Assembly (NCBI GenBank): GCA_022353185.1
Contig: JAKRWB010000065.1
Coordinates: forward strand, 1 to 16,756
Origin: ANME-2 cluster archaeon
Lineage (GTDB): Archaea > Halobacteriota > Methanosarcinia > Methanosarcinales > Methanocomedenaceae
Direction of reading: 5' to 3'
Length of the DNA: 16,756 nt
Both the position numbers and the translations under genes were made by a program. Each line of letters begins with the position of its first letter. Positions within the stretch are counted from its first letter, which is position 1. The notes under the pieces were generated by a model. It did not search any database. It was not told where the DNA came from and saw nothing but the letters and a program-made list of their open reading frames with translations. Shown here one piece after another: positions 7,542-14,758 of the stretch.

Positions 7542-8003
7542 ATGAAATACACACATGCTTTTTTAATTATGCTGGTCACAGCCATGCTGACATTATCAGT
7601 GTTCGGTTCGGGCTGCACCGACACAGAACCTGAAATAATTGAAACAACAGCAACACCCACTGTAGATGCTACAGAGGACAGTACACCCGAAATGACTGCT
7701 GAACCGACAGCTACACCAGAACCAACGACAAATCCGAACCCTATGGAAATCCTGATACGAATACAGAGCTATATGTTCATACCTGTAGGGGACAGGGAGA
7801 TTAATCGAGGTGATACTGTTCAGTGGCGTAACTTTGAGAGTTCCAAAGCGTCACGAGTGCTGGTAAGTGAAAATGGTATTTGGGAAGAAGAACAATATCT
7901 CAGCTACATGAGACATGTAAGTTATACCTTCAATGAAACAGGTGAATATACGTTCTACCTCAAGGGCAGGGAAGCTAAAAAAATGAATGTCACTGTGGTA
8001 TAA
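7542..8003 (+). CDS. Lipoprotein with copper-less cupredoxin-like domain
   Basis: A 153-residue exported lipoprotein: hydrophobic signal segment 6-21, lipobox ending at Cys25 (FGSGC), then a low-complexity Thr/Pro/Glu linker (about 28-67). The C-terminal domain (68-153) is paralogous to the end of the previous gene: FIPVGDREINRGDTVQWRN, NGIWEEE, YLSYMR and YTFNETGEYTFYL align one to one. It has no cysteine after Cys25 and a single His125, so it cannot hold a type 1 copper centre; it keeps the fold's strand pattern only. There is no haem motif. A GGTGA site at 7531-7535 lies six bases before the ATG. It probably partners the P460-type lipoprotein or results from duplication of its C-terminal domain. 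trm1 begins six bases after its stop. Confidence 0.82.
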   Translation: MKYTHAFLIMLVTAMLTLSVFGSGCTDTEPEIIETTATPTVDATEDSTPEMTAEPTATPEPTTNPNPMEILIRIQSYMFIPVGDREINRGDTVQWRNFESSKASRVLVSENGIWEEEQYLSYMRHVSYTFNETGEYTFYLKGREAKKMNVTVV

Positions 8004-8009
8004 AACATA

Positions 8010-9176
8010 ATGAACACACCAGTCATTGGTGAGGGGAATATCCGGGTCAGGGTTCCCCTCCCTGATGATTCGTCAGATTATACTCTTTCTTCTGTTTCAG
8101 TATTTTATAACCCTGAAATGGAACTAAACCGTGATATTACTGTAGCAGCTATTTCTGGATTTATCGACCGAACAGAAGTTGAGCCAGCGTCGATATCTTA
8201 CGCTGATGTTATGTCTGCCTCGGGTATCAGAGGCATTCGTATGGCCAGTGAGCTGGGGTTGAAGTGCTGGCTTAACGACTGGAACCCGGATGCTTACGAA
8301 CTTATACGGGAAAACATCAAATTAAACGCCCTTGAAGAATCCTGCACCCCGTCACACCAGAATGCCAATACACTGATGCATCAGGAACAGTTTGATATTG
8401 TTGACCTTGACCCATTTGGCTCTCCTGCACCATTCCTCGACGCTGCAGCCCGTTCAGCCCGCCGATTGCTGTGTATCACTGCTACTGATACCGCGCCCCT
8501 GTGCGGTGCCCACCTTAAGTCAGGGATTCGCAAGTATGCGGCTGTACCGCTGAACACCGAATACCATAGAGAAATGGGGGCGCGTGTCCTGCTGGGGGCA
8601 GCGGCACGGGCACTGGCTCGGCGGGATAAGGGAATAAATGTGCTGCTTACGCATGTAACCCGCCACTATGTCAGAGTATATCTTGAGATTATACGAGGTG
8701 TCCAACACGCTGATTCGACTATGGAGAAGATGGGGTTTATCAGCCACTGTTTCCACTGTGGCTTCAGGTCATGGGGATATGGGCTTACACCTGAAACGGT
8801 GTCCCGGTGTCCCAACTGCGGAAAATCCTTAAAACTTGCCGGACCTCTTTGGCTGGGGGGTATTCAGGAGCCAGATTTTTGTGGGGCGGTATTAGAGGAA
8901 CTGGAGACCAGAAAGCCGGGAAAATGTAAGGAAGCAATGAAGATTGTTGCATTCTGCAAAGATGAACTCAATATTCCCACCTTTTACGACCATCACTGGT
9001 TGTGCAAAAAAAATGGGGTTTCACCAGGTACTATTAATGACCTGATAAGTGCACTAAAAGATGCTGGCTTTATGGCTTCACGTACACATTTTTCGGGAAC
9101 TGGGGTTAAAACCGATGCAGGTATTAATAATATTAATGATGAGTTGACTTTTGTGTCTGACAAATATATTCAATAA
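8010..9176 (+). CDS. trm1: tRNA (guanine26-N2)-dimethyltransferase
   Basis: Trm1 transfers two methyl groups from SAM to N2 of G26 in tRNA. The 388 residues are typical for archaea. The SAM-binding motif I region is DVMSASGIRGIRMASE (67-82). Motif IV is DLDPFGSPAPFLDAA (132-146), with the characteristic DPFG. A zinc-binding C-terminal element is formed by C247-x2-C250 and C267-x2-C270 (CFHCGFRSWGYG and RCPNCG), followed by LAGPLWLG. THVTRHYVRVYLEI is also a family signature. The ATG is only six bases after the lipoprotein stop with no obvious promoter between, so at least some transcription is shared with the lipoprotein genes, an unexpected functional pairing. Confidence 0.96.
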   Translation: MNTPVIGEGNIRVRVPLPDDSSDYTLSSVSVFYNPEMELNRDITVAAISGFIDRTEVEPASISYADVMSASGIRGIRMASELGLKCWLNDWNPDAYELIRENIKLNALEESCTPSHQNANTLMHQEQFDIVDLDPFGSPAPFLDAAARSARRLLCITATDTAPLCGAHLKSGIRKYAAVPLNTEYHREMGARVLLGAAARALARRDKGINVLLTHVTRHYVRVYLEIIRGVQHADSTMEKMGFISHCFHCGFRSWGYGLTPETVSRCPNCGKSLKLAGPLWLGGIQEPDFCGAVLEELETRKPGKCKEAMKIVAFCKDELNIPTFYDHHWLCKKNGVSPGTINDLISALKDAGFMASRTHFSGTGVKTDAGINNINDELTFVSDKYIQ

Positions 9177-9187
9177 AGGCTCATACC

Positions 9188-9543
9188 GTTAGTTCCGAAA
9201 GACAGTTCAGTGAAAACGAACCACAGATGAACACGGATGAACACAGATATTCCAAGGATATTCGATTATATATCTAATATTGCCATGTAATTCAAATTTT
9301 AATCAAAAATGGGTATCCCCTTCAAATAAAATGGCAATTTATCATAATGCTCGGAATTTTGAGACACAGATTACACTGATTACACAGATTGATAGTGGTT
9401 GTGAAAATCAGTGTAATCTATGTCTACATTAATCTTGCATGTGACCATACTTTTTGAAGTTGATGCAAAAATAGCGTTATCTGTGTTCATCCGTGTTCAT
9501 CTGTGGTTAATTCTACTAAACGTTCACACAGTTAGCTCCAAAA
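9188..9543. repeat. Nested inverted-repeat element, non-coding (MITE-like)
   Basis: The stretch 9177-9637 has no credible gene. It holds a perfect 31-bp inverted repeat, left arm 9219-9249 and right arm 9478-9508, built of CACAGATGAACACGGATGA-type words. Inside is a second inverted repeat, 9362-9381 against 9406-9425, 20 bp with one mismatch, made of ACAGATTACACTGATT words. Outside the arms, imperfect direct repeats (GTTAGTTCCGAAA at 9188-9200 and GTTAGCTCCAAAA at 9531-9543, 11 of 13 identical) bracket the whole. No transposase is present. It could fold as a large cruciform or be a miniature mobile element between convergent trm1 and aglB. Confidence 0.8.
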
Positions 9544-9578
9544 CCGTAATGATGCAACAGTTAAGACATTCCAAGGCG

Positions 9579-9598
9579 TTTTTTTTTTGGATATTTTT
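9579..9598 (+). terminator. T-tract, possible plus-strand terminator
   Basis: A run of ten T (9579-9588) followed by GGATA and five more T. Archaeal transcription often ends at such U-rich tracts. It lies about 400 bases after trm1 and 40 bases short of the convergent aglB stop, so it may stop read-through from the plus strand into aglB antisense. Confidence 0.35.
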
Positions 9599-9637
9599 CT
9601 TAGGAGGTAAAGGAACAAGCGTTTTCAATAATATTCA

Positions 9638-12025
9638 TTAAAATAAGTTGACCCTAATGTTTTCACCGCTAATAATTTCAGCTTCAGATATAACAACTTC
9701 CTTTGAGGTATTACTTTCTAAGCCACGAATATTATATGATTCTATTTTCCAACCCTCATATGGGGTCCCATAATTGGAATATGGCACATTGATTCTATAC
9801 CAACCCGTCTCATTTGCAATGGCCCGATTATAATATGTGAAAGTTCTGCCACGATTAGTAGTAATATTTGTATGGGCTACTACAGTTTCATTAGGCGAGG
9901 CTAACCCAAAAATATTTGCACCATCTACATATTCAAATATTTTCACATATTTTACTGGTGTAATCTTTGTCCTTGTAGTATTCGATTCATATATAAGCCG
10001 CATACACCCTAAATCAGAACAGTCGTTAACATGCAGTGACCATAATATTGTACTTGTAAATCTTTCATTTTCAAACCGTATAGTGGTGACTGAATTGTTA
10101 TTTTCTATTTCCTTAGATTGATAATAATTATTAGGATTTTTACCTGCTATAGATACAATTGATTTAAATTTTTTAAGAATTAATTCATCATCTGTAATCA
10201 CATACCGAACGTTTCTTGCATCTAATATTGCCTTTGCTTTTGATTCATTAGATTCAACAAAAAACCTGGAAACGTCATCTAATCCTGGTTGAAAATTATT
10301 TGTAACCACTGGACGATTTGCAATATAAATTATCCAGTTGCCGTAGTCCCACCAACTTAATACACCATATTCGGGTATTTCAGATGCATTTGCATAATAA
10401 GAGGTTTGAGGTGTATTTTCTTTAAGCCAATTTAACGATTCTTCCCAGTCAGAAGGAGGCAGCCTTGGGTTAATTGCTGCAGAAATACTCACATATAGAT
10501 TTGGAAAAATAATAATGGCAAGTATCACAATAATTATCAATCCTTTCCATGAACCAATCTTCATGACTTGCTTATGGTTCATGGTTTTTAATTTTTTAGA
10601 TGAAACTTTATGATGTTTGTTGAGTTTTAATTTTTCAAAATTCATCATTATAAAATAGCCAGTTAATATTGCAATATTAATGGAAAGAAGATACATAAAA
10701 CGCCTTTGTGAAAGTGTGAGTGAAAAAATTACTATGGTCCAAATTAAAAAAAATACTTTCTCCGGGGGGTAATTTTCTTTCTCCATATTTTTTATAAAAA
10801 TTACCAATGCCCATATAGCTGCAAAAAAACTAAACGTAAAATAATACCAGATAGGGGAAAGTGTAAAAACATTGCCTGGATCAAAAAATAAAGGTTGAGC
10901 CTCTGCGACGGTTTTAAGTATTTCTCCACTGCCAGCCAAATATTTAAGTCCGGACATTATTGACCAATATAGTGACGGAGAAATAATCTTAATCAGAAAT
11001 ATTCCAATTATTGCAGGTATGAATATAAATAAAGGATAGTACCACCATACTATTTTTTTAGTTTTTACGAACCTGGAGATAAAACTTAATGTAAATACTG
11101 AAATAATAACAAATATAACGAATGAAACCTGGAACCACGACAGAAACATAGGACTCATTTCTAATCCTGGTCGTACTTCTTTTACTACAAAAGGTATTAC
11201 AAAAATGAGAGTCGCCAGCAATGTGACCGAGGATATTATTGTAGTATGTTCAGATGATTTGTTTTCTTTGATGTCTAATGTAAATTGTATTAACACATAA
11301 ATAGCTATCAAACCAATAAAAATTGGGGAACCAATCCACGTCAACAAAGAAACTGCCAATAAAATACCTGCACATACGGCATACAATAAATGTCTGGTGG
11401 AAGAAAAATCAAAAGGTATTTTCTTGATATTCTTGACATCTGCTGATAATATTTTATTACTAACCGGGAGTTTTAATGCTGCAACAAAGAATGCATATGC
11501 TGCTGTTGATAACAGTATCTCAGCAACATGATGATCGGAGTTACCAAATAGTGATTGTTTTATGTGACCTGGTAGAATAGCCAATACACCTACACTTAAT
11601 AAAGCAACATCTTTATTGAAAATTTTTGAAACTATATAATACAGAGGTATGAACGTCAATATTCCCAATAACACTGGAAAAAATGCAGCTGTTAATTCAA
11701 CAGTTAATGTGTCAGGTGAGCCAAAACCAATAATAAGGGCGAGAAAGGACACAGCCTGATCATACAAAGGAGGCCATCCAATCTCAAATCCGTATGGGAA
11801 ATTGACATATGTGTCGAATTTAATATAATCTGGAAAGTTAGTTGTTGTAAATTGTATTCTTCTCAAATGGTAATAAGAATCAAAACCAATTATGTGAACT
11901 GTATTGTCAACAAAAACTTTTGGAAATGATAATAGCCTGATACAAATTGCAACTAAAGATATCAGCACAAAATATAATTTTGTGTTTCCTTTCAAAGAAA
12001 AATCGTCATAATGCATTTGGTTCAA
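9638..12025 (-). CDS. aglB: Archaeal oligosaccharyltransferase, STT3/AglB family (GT66)
   Basis: A 795-residue membrane enzyme that transfers lipid-linked glycans to Asn in N-x-S/T sequons of exported proteins. The N-terminal about 510 residues hold many hydrophobic helices; about 280 residues form the C-terminal extracytoplasmic domain. Catalytic motifs are visible: the first acidic motif GFDSYYHLRR (47-56, Asp49), the GNSDHHVAE motif (161-169), the TVAEAQP version of the SVSE/TIXE loop (372-378) and the sequon-binding WWDYG (558-562). RRFMYLL (441-447) is another family feature. The ATG at 12025 is preceded by a TATA box on the minus strand. The gene is clearly AT-rich (the 60 bases from 11821 hold only 14 G or C), unlike neighbouring glycosyltransferase genes. 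It is convergent with trm1 and divergent from the GT2 gene. Confidence 0.95.
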   Translation of the reverse strand: MNQMHYDDFSLKGNTKLYFVLISLVAICIRLLSFPKVFVDNTVHIIGFDSYYHLRRIQFTTTNFPDYIKFDTYVNFPYGFEIGWPPLYDQAVSFLALIIGFGSPDTLTVELTAAFFPVLLGILTFIPLYYIVSKIFNKDVALLSVGVLAILPGHIKQSLFGNSDHHVAEILLSTAAYAFFVAALKLPVSNKILSADVKNIKKIPFDFSSTRHLLYAVCAGILLAVSLLTWIGSPIFIGLIAIYVLIQFTLDIKENKSSEHTTIISSVTLLATLIFVIPFVVKEVRPGLEMSPMFLSWFQVSFVIFVIISVFTLSFISRFVKTKKIVWWYYPLFIFIPAIIGIFLIKIISPSLYWSIMSGLKYLAGSGEILKTVAEAQPLFFDPGNVFTLSPIWYYFTFSFFAAIWALVIFIKNMEKENYPPEKVFFLIWTIVIFSLTLSQRRFMYLLSINIAILTGYFIMMNFEKLKLNKHHKVSSKKLKTMNHKQVMKIGSWKGLIIIVILAIIIFPNLYVSISAAINPRLPPSDWEESLNWLKENTPQTSYYANASEIPEYGVLSWWDYGNWIIYIANRPVVTNNFQPGLDDVSRFFVESNESKAKAILDARNVRYVITDDELILKKFKSIVSIAGKNPNNYYQSKEIENNNSVTTIRFENERFTSTILWSLHVNDCSDLGCMRLIYESNTTRTKITPVKYVKIFEYVDGANIFGLASPNETVVAHTNITTNRGRTFTYYNRAIANETGWYRINVPYSNYGTPYEGWKIESYNIRGLESNTSKEVVISEAEIISGENIRVNLF

Positions 12026-12062
12026 TAATGCAAAGTCTGAATAAATAATTTGCTATAAAAAA

Positions 12063-12070
12063 ATATAAAA
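12063..12070 (-). promoter_or_regulatory. Candidate TATA box for aglB
   Basis: On the minus strand this reads TTTTATAT, centred about 41 bases upstream of the aglB ATG at 12025. It predicts a start site near 12040 and a short leader. It lies within the 149-bp divergent intergenic region shared with the GT2 gene. Confidence 0.45.
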
Positions 12071-12148
12071 TGTCTTGAGAAAATTGTAGACAATTGTAAT
12101 ATACTTGGCAAAAATCCCATTTATTCGATATCCTCTTACAATTCAAAA

Positions 12149-12158
12149 GATATATATG
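12149..12158 (+). promoter_or_regulatory. Candidate TATA box for the GT2 gene
   Basis: GATATATATG, preceded by AAAA as a possible BRE, lies 17-26 bases before ATG 12175. The expected start site near 12178-12182 would make the mRNA leaderless or nearly so. It would favour translation from the in-frame ATG at 12184. Confidence 0.45.
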
Positions 12159-12174
12159 ATTTATAGACATCAAT

Positions 12175-13314
12175 ATGCTCAGAATGCCTACCATATCAAT
12201 TGTAATGCCTTCAATGAATGAGAAAAAAACAATTGAAGTTTGTATTCAAAAATCATTGGCTGTTATTGATAATTATAAACTTGAAGGAGAAATAATAGTT
12301 GTTGATAATTCGACTGACAGGACAGACGAAATTGCACGGTCTATGGGTGTAATTGTAATTGAATCAGTTAAAGGATATGGGAATGCATATATTACAGGAT
12401 TGTCACGCTCCAAAGGAGATTATATTGCCATCGTAGATGCAGACAATACCTATGATATACTTGAATTACCAAAATTTTTAGATATTTTAATATCGGGCGA
12501 AGCAGATTTTGTAATTGGCAGCAGATTAAAAGGTACAATAAAAAAAGGAGCCATGCCGTTACTTCACCGATATATTGGAAATCCATTATTAACATGGGTT
12601 TTGAATATATTATTCAAAACCAGGATATCAGATGCCCATTGTGGGATGCGGGCGTTTACCAGGGATGCCTTGAATAAAATGAACATTAAGACGCATGGGA
12701 TGGAAATGGCATCTGAGATGGTTATTGAAGCGGCTGATAAAGGTTTGAGGATTAAAGAAGTCCCAATTACTTATGATGTGAGGGATACACCATCAAAGTT
12801 GAGATCTTTCCAGGATGGTTGGCGACACTTACGGTTTATGATGCTTTATCGGCCTGTGCCGTTTCTCTTTATACCGGGTGCGTTCGTATTTCTTCTCGGA
12901 ATGTTTTTGATGGTGGCTATCATGCTCAAAGGAAGTGTGGTTGAAAACCGGCTACATTCGTTAATTTTAGGCAGCATGCTTCTTGTTATAGGGAGCCAGA
13001 TACTGACTACAGGAGTTTATTTGAAAGTATACGGTTTTGTTCATGGTATATATGAACGTGAGAATGGGTGGATCAAAAAACTTCTTGATTACCATTCACT
13101 TGAAAAGGAATTGGTGGCAGGGGGGTTAATGGTCACAGCGGGTATGTTTCTTGGAGCCAGTGTGGTGTTTAAGTGGATAAAGTCAGGATATGGCTCGATG
13201 TCTGAGATGGAATTTGCCATAATGGCGATGGTCTTTGGAGCAATAGGGTTCCAGATGATTTTTATGTCGATATTCTTAAGTGTACTTATGCTGGATATTG
13301 ACACTGATCGGTGA
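12175..13314 (+). CDS. GT2-family glycosyltransferase with C-terminal membrane helices (dolichyl-phosphate hexose synthase-like)
   Basis: A 379-residue protein of the polyprenyl-phosphate sugar synthase type. It probably makes the lipid-linked sugars used by the AglB pathway at the cytoplasmic face of the membrane. The GT-A domain covers about 5-225: SIVMPSMNE (8-16), VVDNSTDRTDEIA (42-54), the metal-binding DxD in IVDADNTYD (86-94), VIGSRLKG (113-120) and SDAHCGMRAFTRDAL (152-166). Four hydrophobic segments follow at about 229-250, 264-285, 314-333 and 348-373. The true start may be Met4 (12184), since a TATA box sits very close to the first ATG. The first about 420 bases are AT-rich like aglB and the rest is visibly richer in GC. 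Its stop overlaps the GGTGA site of the next gene. Confidence 0.9.
   Translation: MLRMPTISIVMPSMNEKKTIEVCIQKSLAVIDNYKLEGEIIVVDNSTDRTDEIARSMGVIVIESVKGYGNAYITGLSRSKGDYIAIVDADNTYDILELPKFLDILISGEADFVIGSRLKGTIKKGAMPLLHRYIGNPLLTWVLNILFKTRISDAHCGMRAFTRDALNKMNIKTHGMEMASEMVIEAADKGLRIKEVPITYDVRDTPSKLRSFQDGWRHLRFMMLYRPVPFLFIPGAFVFLLGMFLMVAIMLKGSVVENRLHSLILGSMLLVIGSQILTTGVYLKVYGFVHGIYERENGWIKKLLDYHSLEKELVAGGLMVTAGMFLGASVVFKWIKSGYGSMSEMEFAIMAMVFGAIGFQMIFMSIFLSVLMLDIDTDR
13310..13314 (+). promoter_or_regulatory. GGTGA ribosome binding site overlapping the GT2 stop, sets a TTG start
   Basis: GGTGA at 13310-13314 contains the TGA stop of the GT2 gene and lies six bases before TTG at 13321. This supports the TTG as the true start of the GT4 gene, whose product then begins MKIAFVYD as expected for the family, and implies coupled translation. 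Confidence 0.65.
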
Positions 13315-13320
13315 ATCAAG

Positions 13321-14481
13321 TTGAAGATTGCATTCGTATATGATGCCGTGTATCCATGGATAAAAGGGGGGGCAGAAAAGCGGATATATGAAATAGGGAA
13401 ACGTCTTGCCATGCGCGGCGATGAAATACACCTTTTCGGAGTTAAATGGTGGGATGGTGAGGATGTTATTGAGCATGATGGCATGATATTGCACGGTGTG
13501 TGCGCGGCGCAGGAACTGTATGTAAACGGCAGGCGGTCGATTCCGGAGGCGCTGGTGTTTTCGCTGAAGCTGGTGTGGCATATGTTCCGGGAAAAGTTTG
13601 ATGTAATTGATGTAAGCGTGTTCCCGTATTTTTCATGTTTTGGTGTGAAATGTGTCTCGCTGTTGCGGTGGACACCCGTGGTGTTTACCTGGCATGAGGT
13701 TTGGGGTAATTACTGGTACGAGTACCTTGGAAGGATTGGTTTTTTTGGCAAGATGGTCGAACGGCTTGTTATAAAGCTGTCGTCCAATGTTGTTGCTGTA
13801 TCCAGTATGACTAAAAGAGATCTGGAAGGTCTTGGTATGGATATCCAGAAGGTTCATATTATTTCAAATGGGGTAAATCCGGATGAGATCGCCGGAATAG
13901 AGCCATTGGAAGATGTATGTGATATCTTGTTTGCAGGGCGGCTTATCAAGGAGAAGAACGTGGATGTACTACTTGAGGCTGTGGGATTGGTTCGCGAGTA
14001 TATTCCGGATGTGATGTGTTGTGTTATTGGTGATGGGCCCGAGAAAGAGAGGCTTGTTGAATTCGCTCACGCGCGCGGACTTTTGGAAAATGGTAATGCT
14101 AATGCTAATGCTAATGCTAATGTTAGGTTCCTTGGGTTTTTGGAGTATGGGGAGGTTATCGCGCGCATGAAGTCGTCAAAGGTACTGGTACTTCCATCGA
14201 GTCGCGAGGGCTTTGGTATGGTGGTTGTGGAGGCGTTTGCATGCGGTGTGCCTGTGGTGACTGTGGATGCTGCGCGCAATGCTGCAGCCGAATTGGTCGA
14301 TGGGACGTGCGGGTCTGTTGTGGAACTGGACGCGGCCGCGGTTGCCGGTGCTGTGCTGGCGTTGCTGGGGGATGCGGGATATCATGAAAAGATGGCGAGT
14401 GGTGCTAAGGAGCGGGCGCAGGGATATGGCTGGGATGGGATCGTTGCGGAGTTGAGACGGGTGTATGAGGGATTGATGTGA
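13321..14481 (+). CDS. GT4-family glycosyltransferase with internal Asn-Ala repeat
   Basis: A 386-residue retaining GT-B glycosyltransferase, probably acting on a lipid-linked glycan. The N-terminal Rossmann domain opens MKIAFVYDAVYPWIKGGAEK with the GGAE acceptor-side loop. The C-terminal domain has FAGRLIKEKNVDVLLEA (204-220), IGDGPEKERL (236-245) and the E-x7-E motif SSREGFGMVVVEAFACG (293-309; Glu296, Glu304), which binds the nucleotide sugar. The start is TTG with a well-placed GGTGA. Residues 257-268 are an Asn-Gly/Asn-Ala/Asn-Val run coded by a hexanucleotide repeat, placed just before the VRFLGF strand, so probably in a surface loop. The 3' third is GC-rich with many GCG codons (35 of the 60 bases from 14341 are G or C), contrasting with aglB. 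Donor and acceptor sugars are unknown. Confidence 0.92.
   Translation: MKIAFVYDAVYPWIKGGAEKRIYEIGKRLAMRGDEIHLFGVKWWDGEDVIEHDGMILHGVCAAQELYVNGRRSIPEALVFSLKLVWHMFREKFDVIDVSVFPYFSCFGVKCVSLLRWTPVVFTWHEVWGNYWYEYLGRIGFFGKMVERLVIKLSSNVVAVSSMTKRDLEGLGMDIQKVHIISNGVNPDEIAGIEPLEDVCDILFAGRLIKEKNVDVLLEAVGLVREYIPDVMCCVIGDGPEKERLVEFAHARGLLENGNANANANANVRFLGFLEYGEVIARMKSSKVLVLPSSREGFGMVVVEAFACGVPVVTVDAARNAAAELVDGTCGSVVELDAAAVAGAVLALLGDAGYHEKMASGAKERAQGYGWDGIVAELRRVYEGLM
14089..14124 (+). repeat. In-frame hexanucleotide repeat (AATGCT) inside the GT4 gene
   Basis: Six successive hexamers: AATGGT, four perfect AATGCT copies (14095-14118), then AATGTT. They encode Asn-Gly, four Asn-Ala, Asn-Val. Because the unit is two codons, copy-number change by slippage would lengthen or shorten a loop without shifting frame. 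Confidence 0.95.
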
Positions 14482-14620
14482 ACTTATGTGAAATGCTGGA
14501 GCAATATTTTGTTTGTCTTTCAACATTGTGTGGAAAACATCACTATTCAGGATATATCGTCAAATATGCAATCGCATTATCTGAATCAATGGCTGGGATG
14601 AACAGGATCGACGGGTATAA

Positions 14621-14667
14621 GTGGTTCGAGTATATTCGAACCACGGAGGTTACAGAGGTGCATAGGG
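14621..14667. repeat. Hairpin plus degenerate CCACGGAGG-type repeats between the GT4 and AlbA_2 genes
   Basis: A perfect 9-bp stem, GTGGTTCGA (14621-14629) with TCGAACCAC (14636-14644), closes a six-base loop. Overlapping it are three degenerate 9-mers: CCACGGAGG, TTACAGAGG, TGCATAGGG (14641-14667). The rest of the 277-base stretch 14482-14758 shows no gene I would support, only a TATA-like ACATTTATCAAA (14720-14731) ahead of the next start. The hairpin could end GT4 transcription. Confidence 0.6.
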
Positions 14668-14758
14668 TTGGTGTATTTTTTTAATGGCATTAACATTTTT
14701 GACAGGTCCCATAAACCACAACATTTATCAAAATACAGGCCAGTCATACAGGCTAATT

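Noticed and set aside
9219..9508. CRISPR array or autonomous insertion sequence
   Set aside because: The repeats are inverted rather than regularly spaced direct copies, there are no spacers, and no transposase or cas gene lies within or beside the element.
9420..9641. 73-codon open frame in the repeat element after trm1
   Set aside because: It is made largely from the inverted-repeat arm and the T-tract, and begins inside the inner repeat. Nothing supports translation.
12006..12194. 62-codon minus-strand frame in the aglB/GT2 intergenic region
   Set aside because: It overlaps the start of GT2 and the promoters of both genes, is AT-driven and has no recognisable features.
14621..14644. GGTTCGA word resembling a tRNA T-arm, possible tRNA or attachment site
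   Set aside because: It is part of a perfect self-complementary 9-bp stem and there is no acceptor stem, D-arm or anticodon arm around it. No integrase gene is present.
14478..14684. 68-codon open frame after the GT4 gene
   Set aside because: It overlaps the hairpin and degenerate repeats, has no recognisable domain, a poor ribosome binding site and cysteine/histidine-rich random-looking sequence.
14684..14758. Upstream 25-codon extension of the AlbA_2 gene
   Set aside because: The added residues do not look like the family N-terminus and a TATA-like box lies within them. The ATG at 14759 begins just before the conserved GESETLEFKES.
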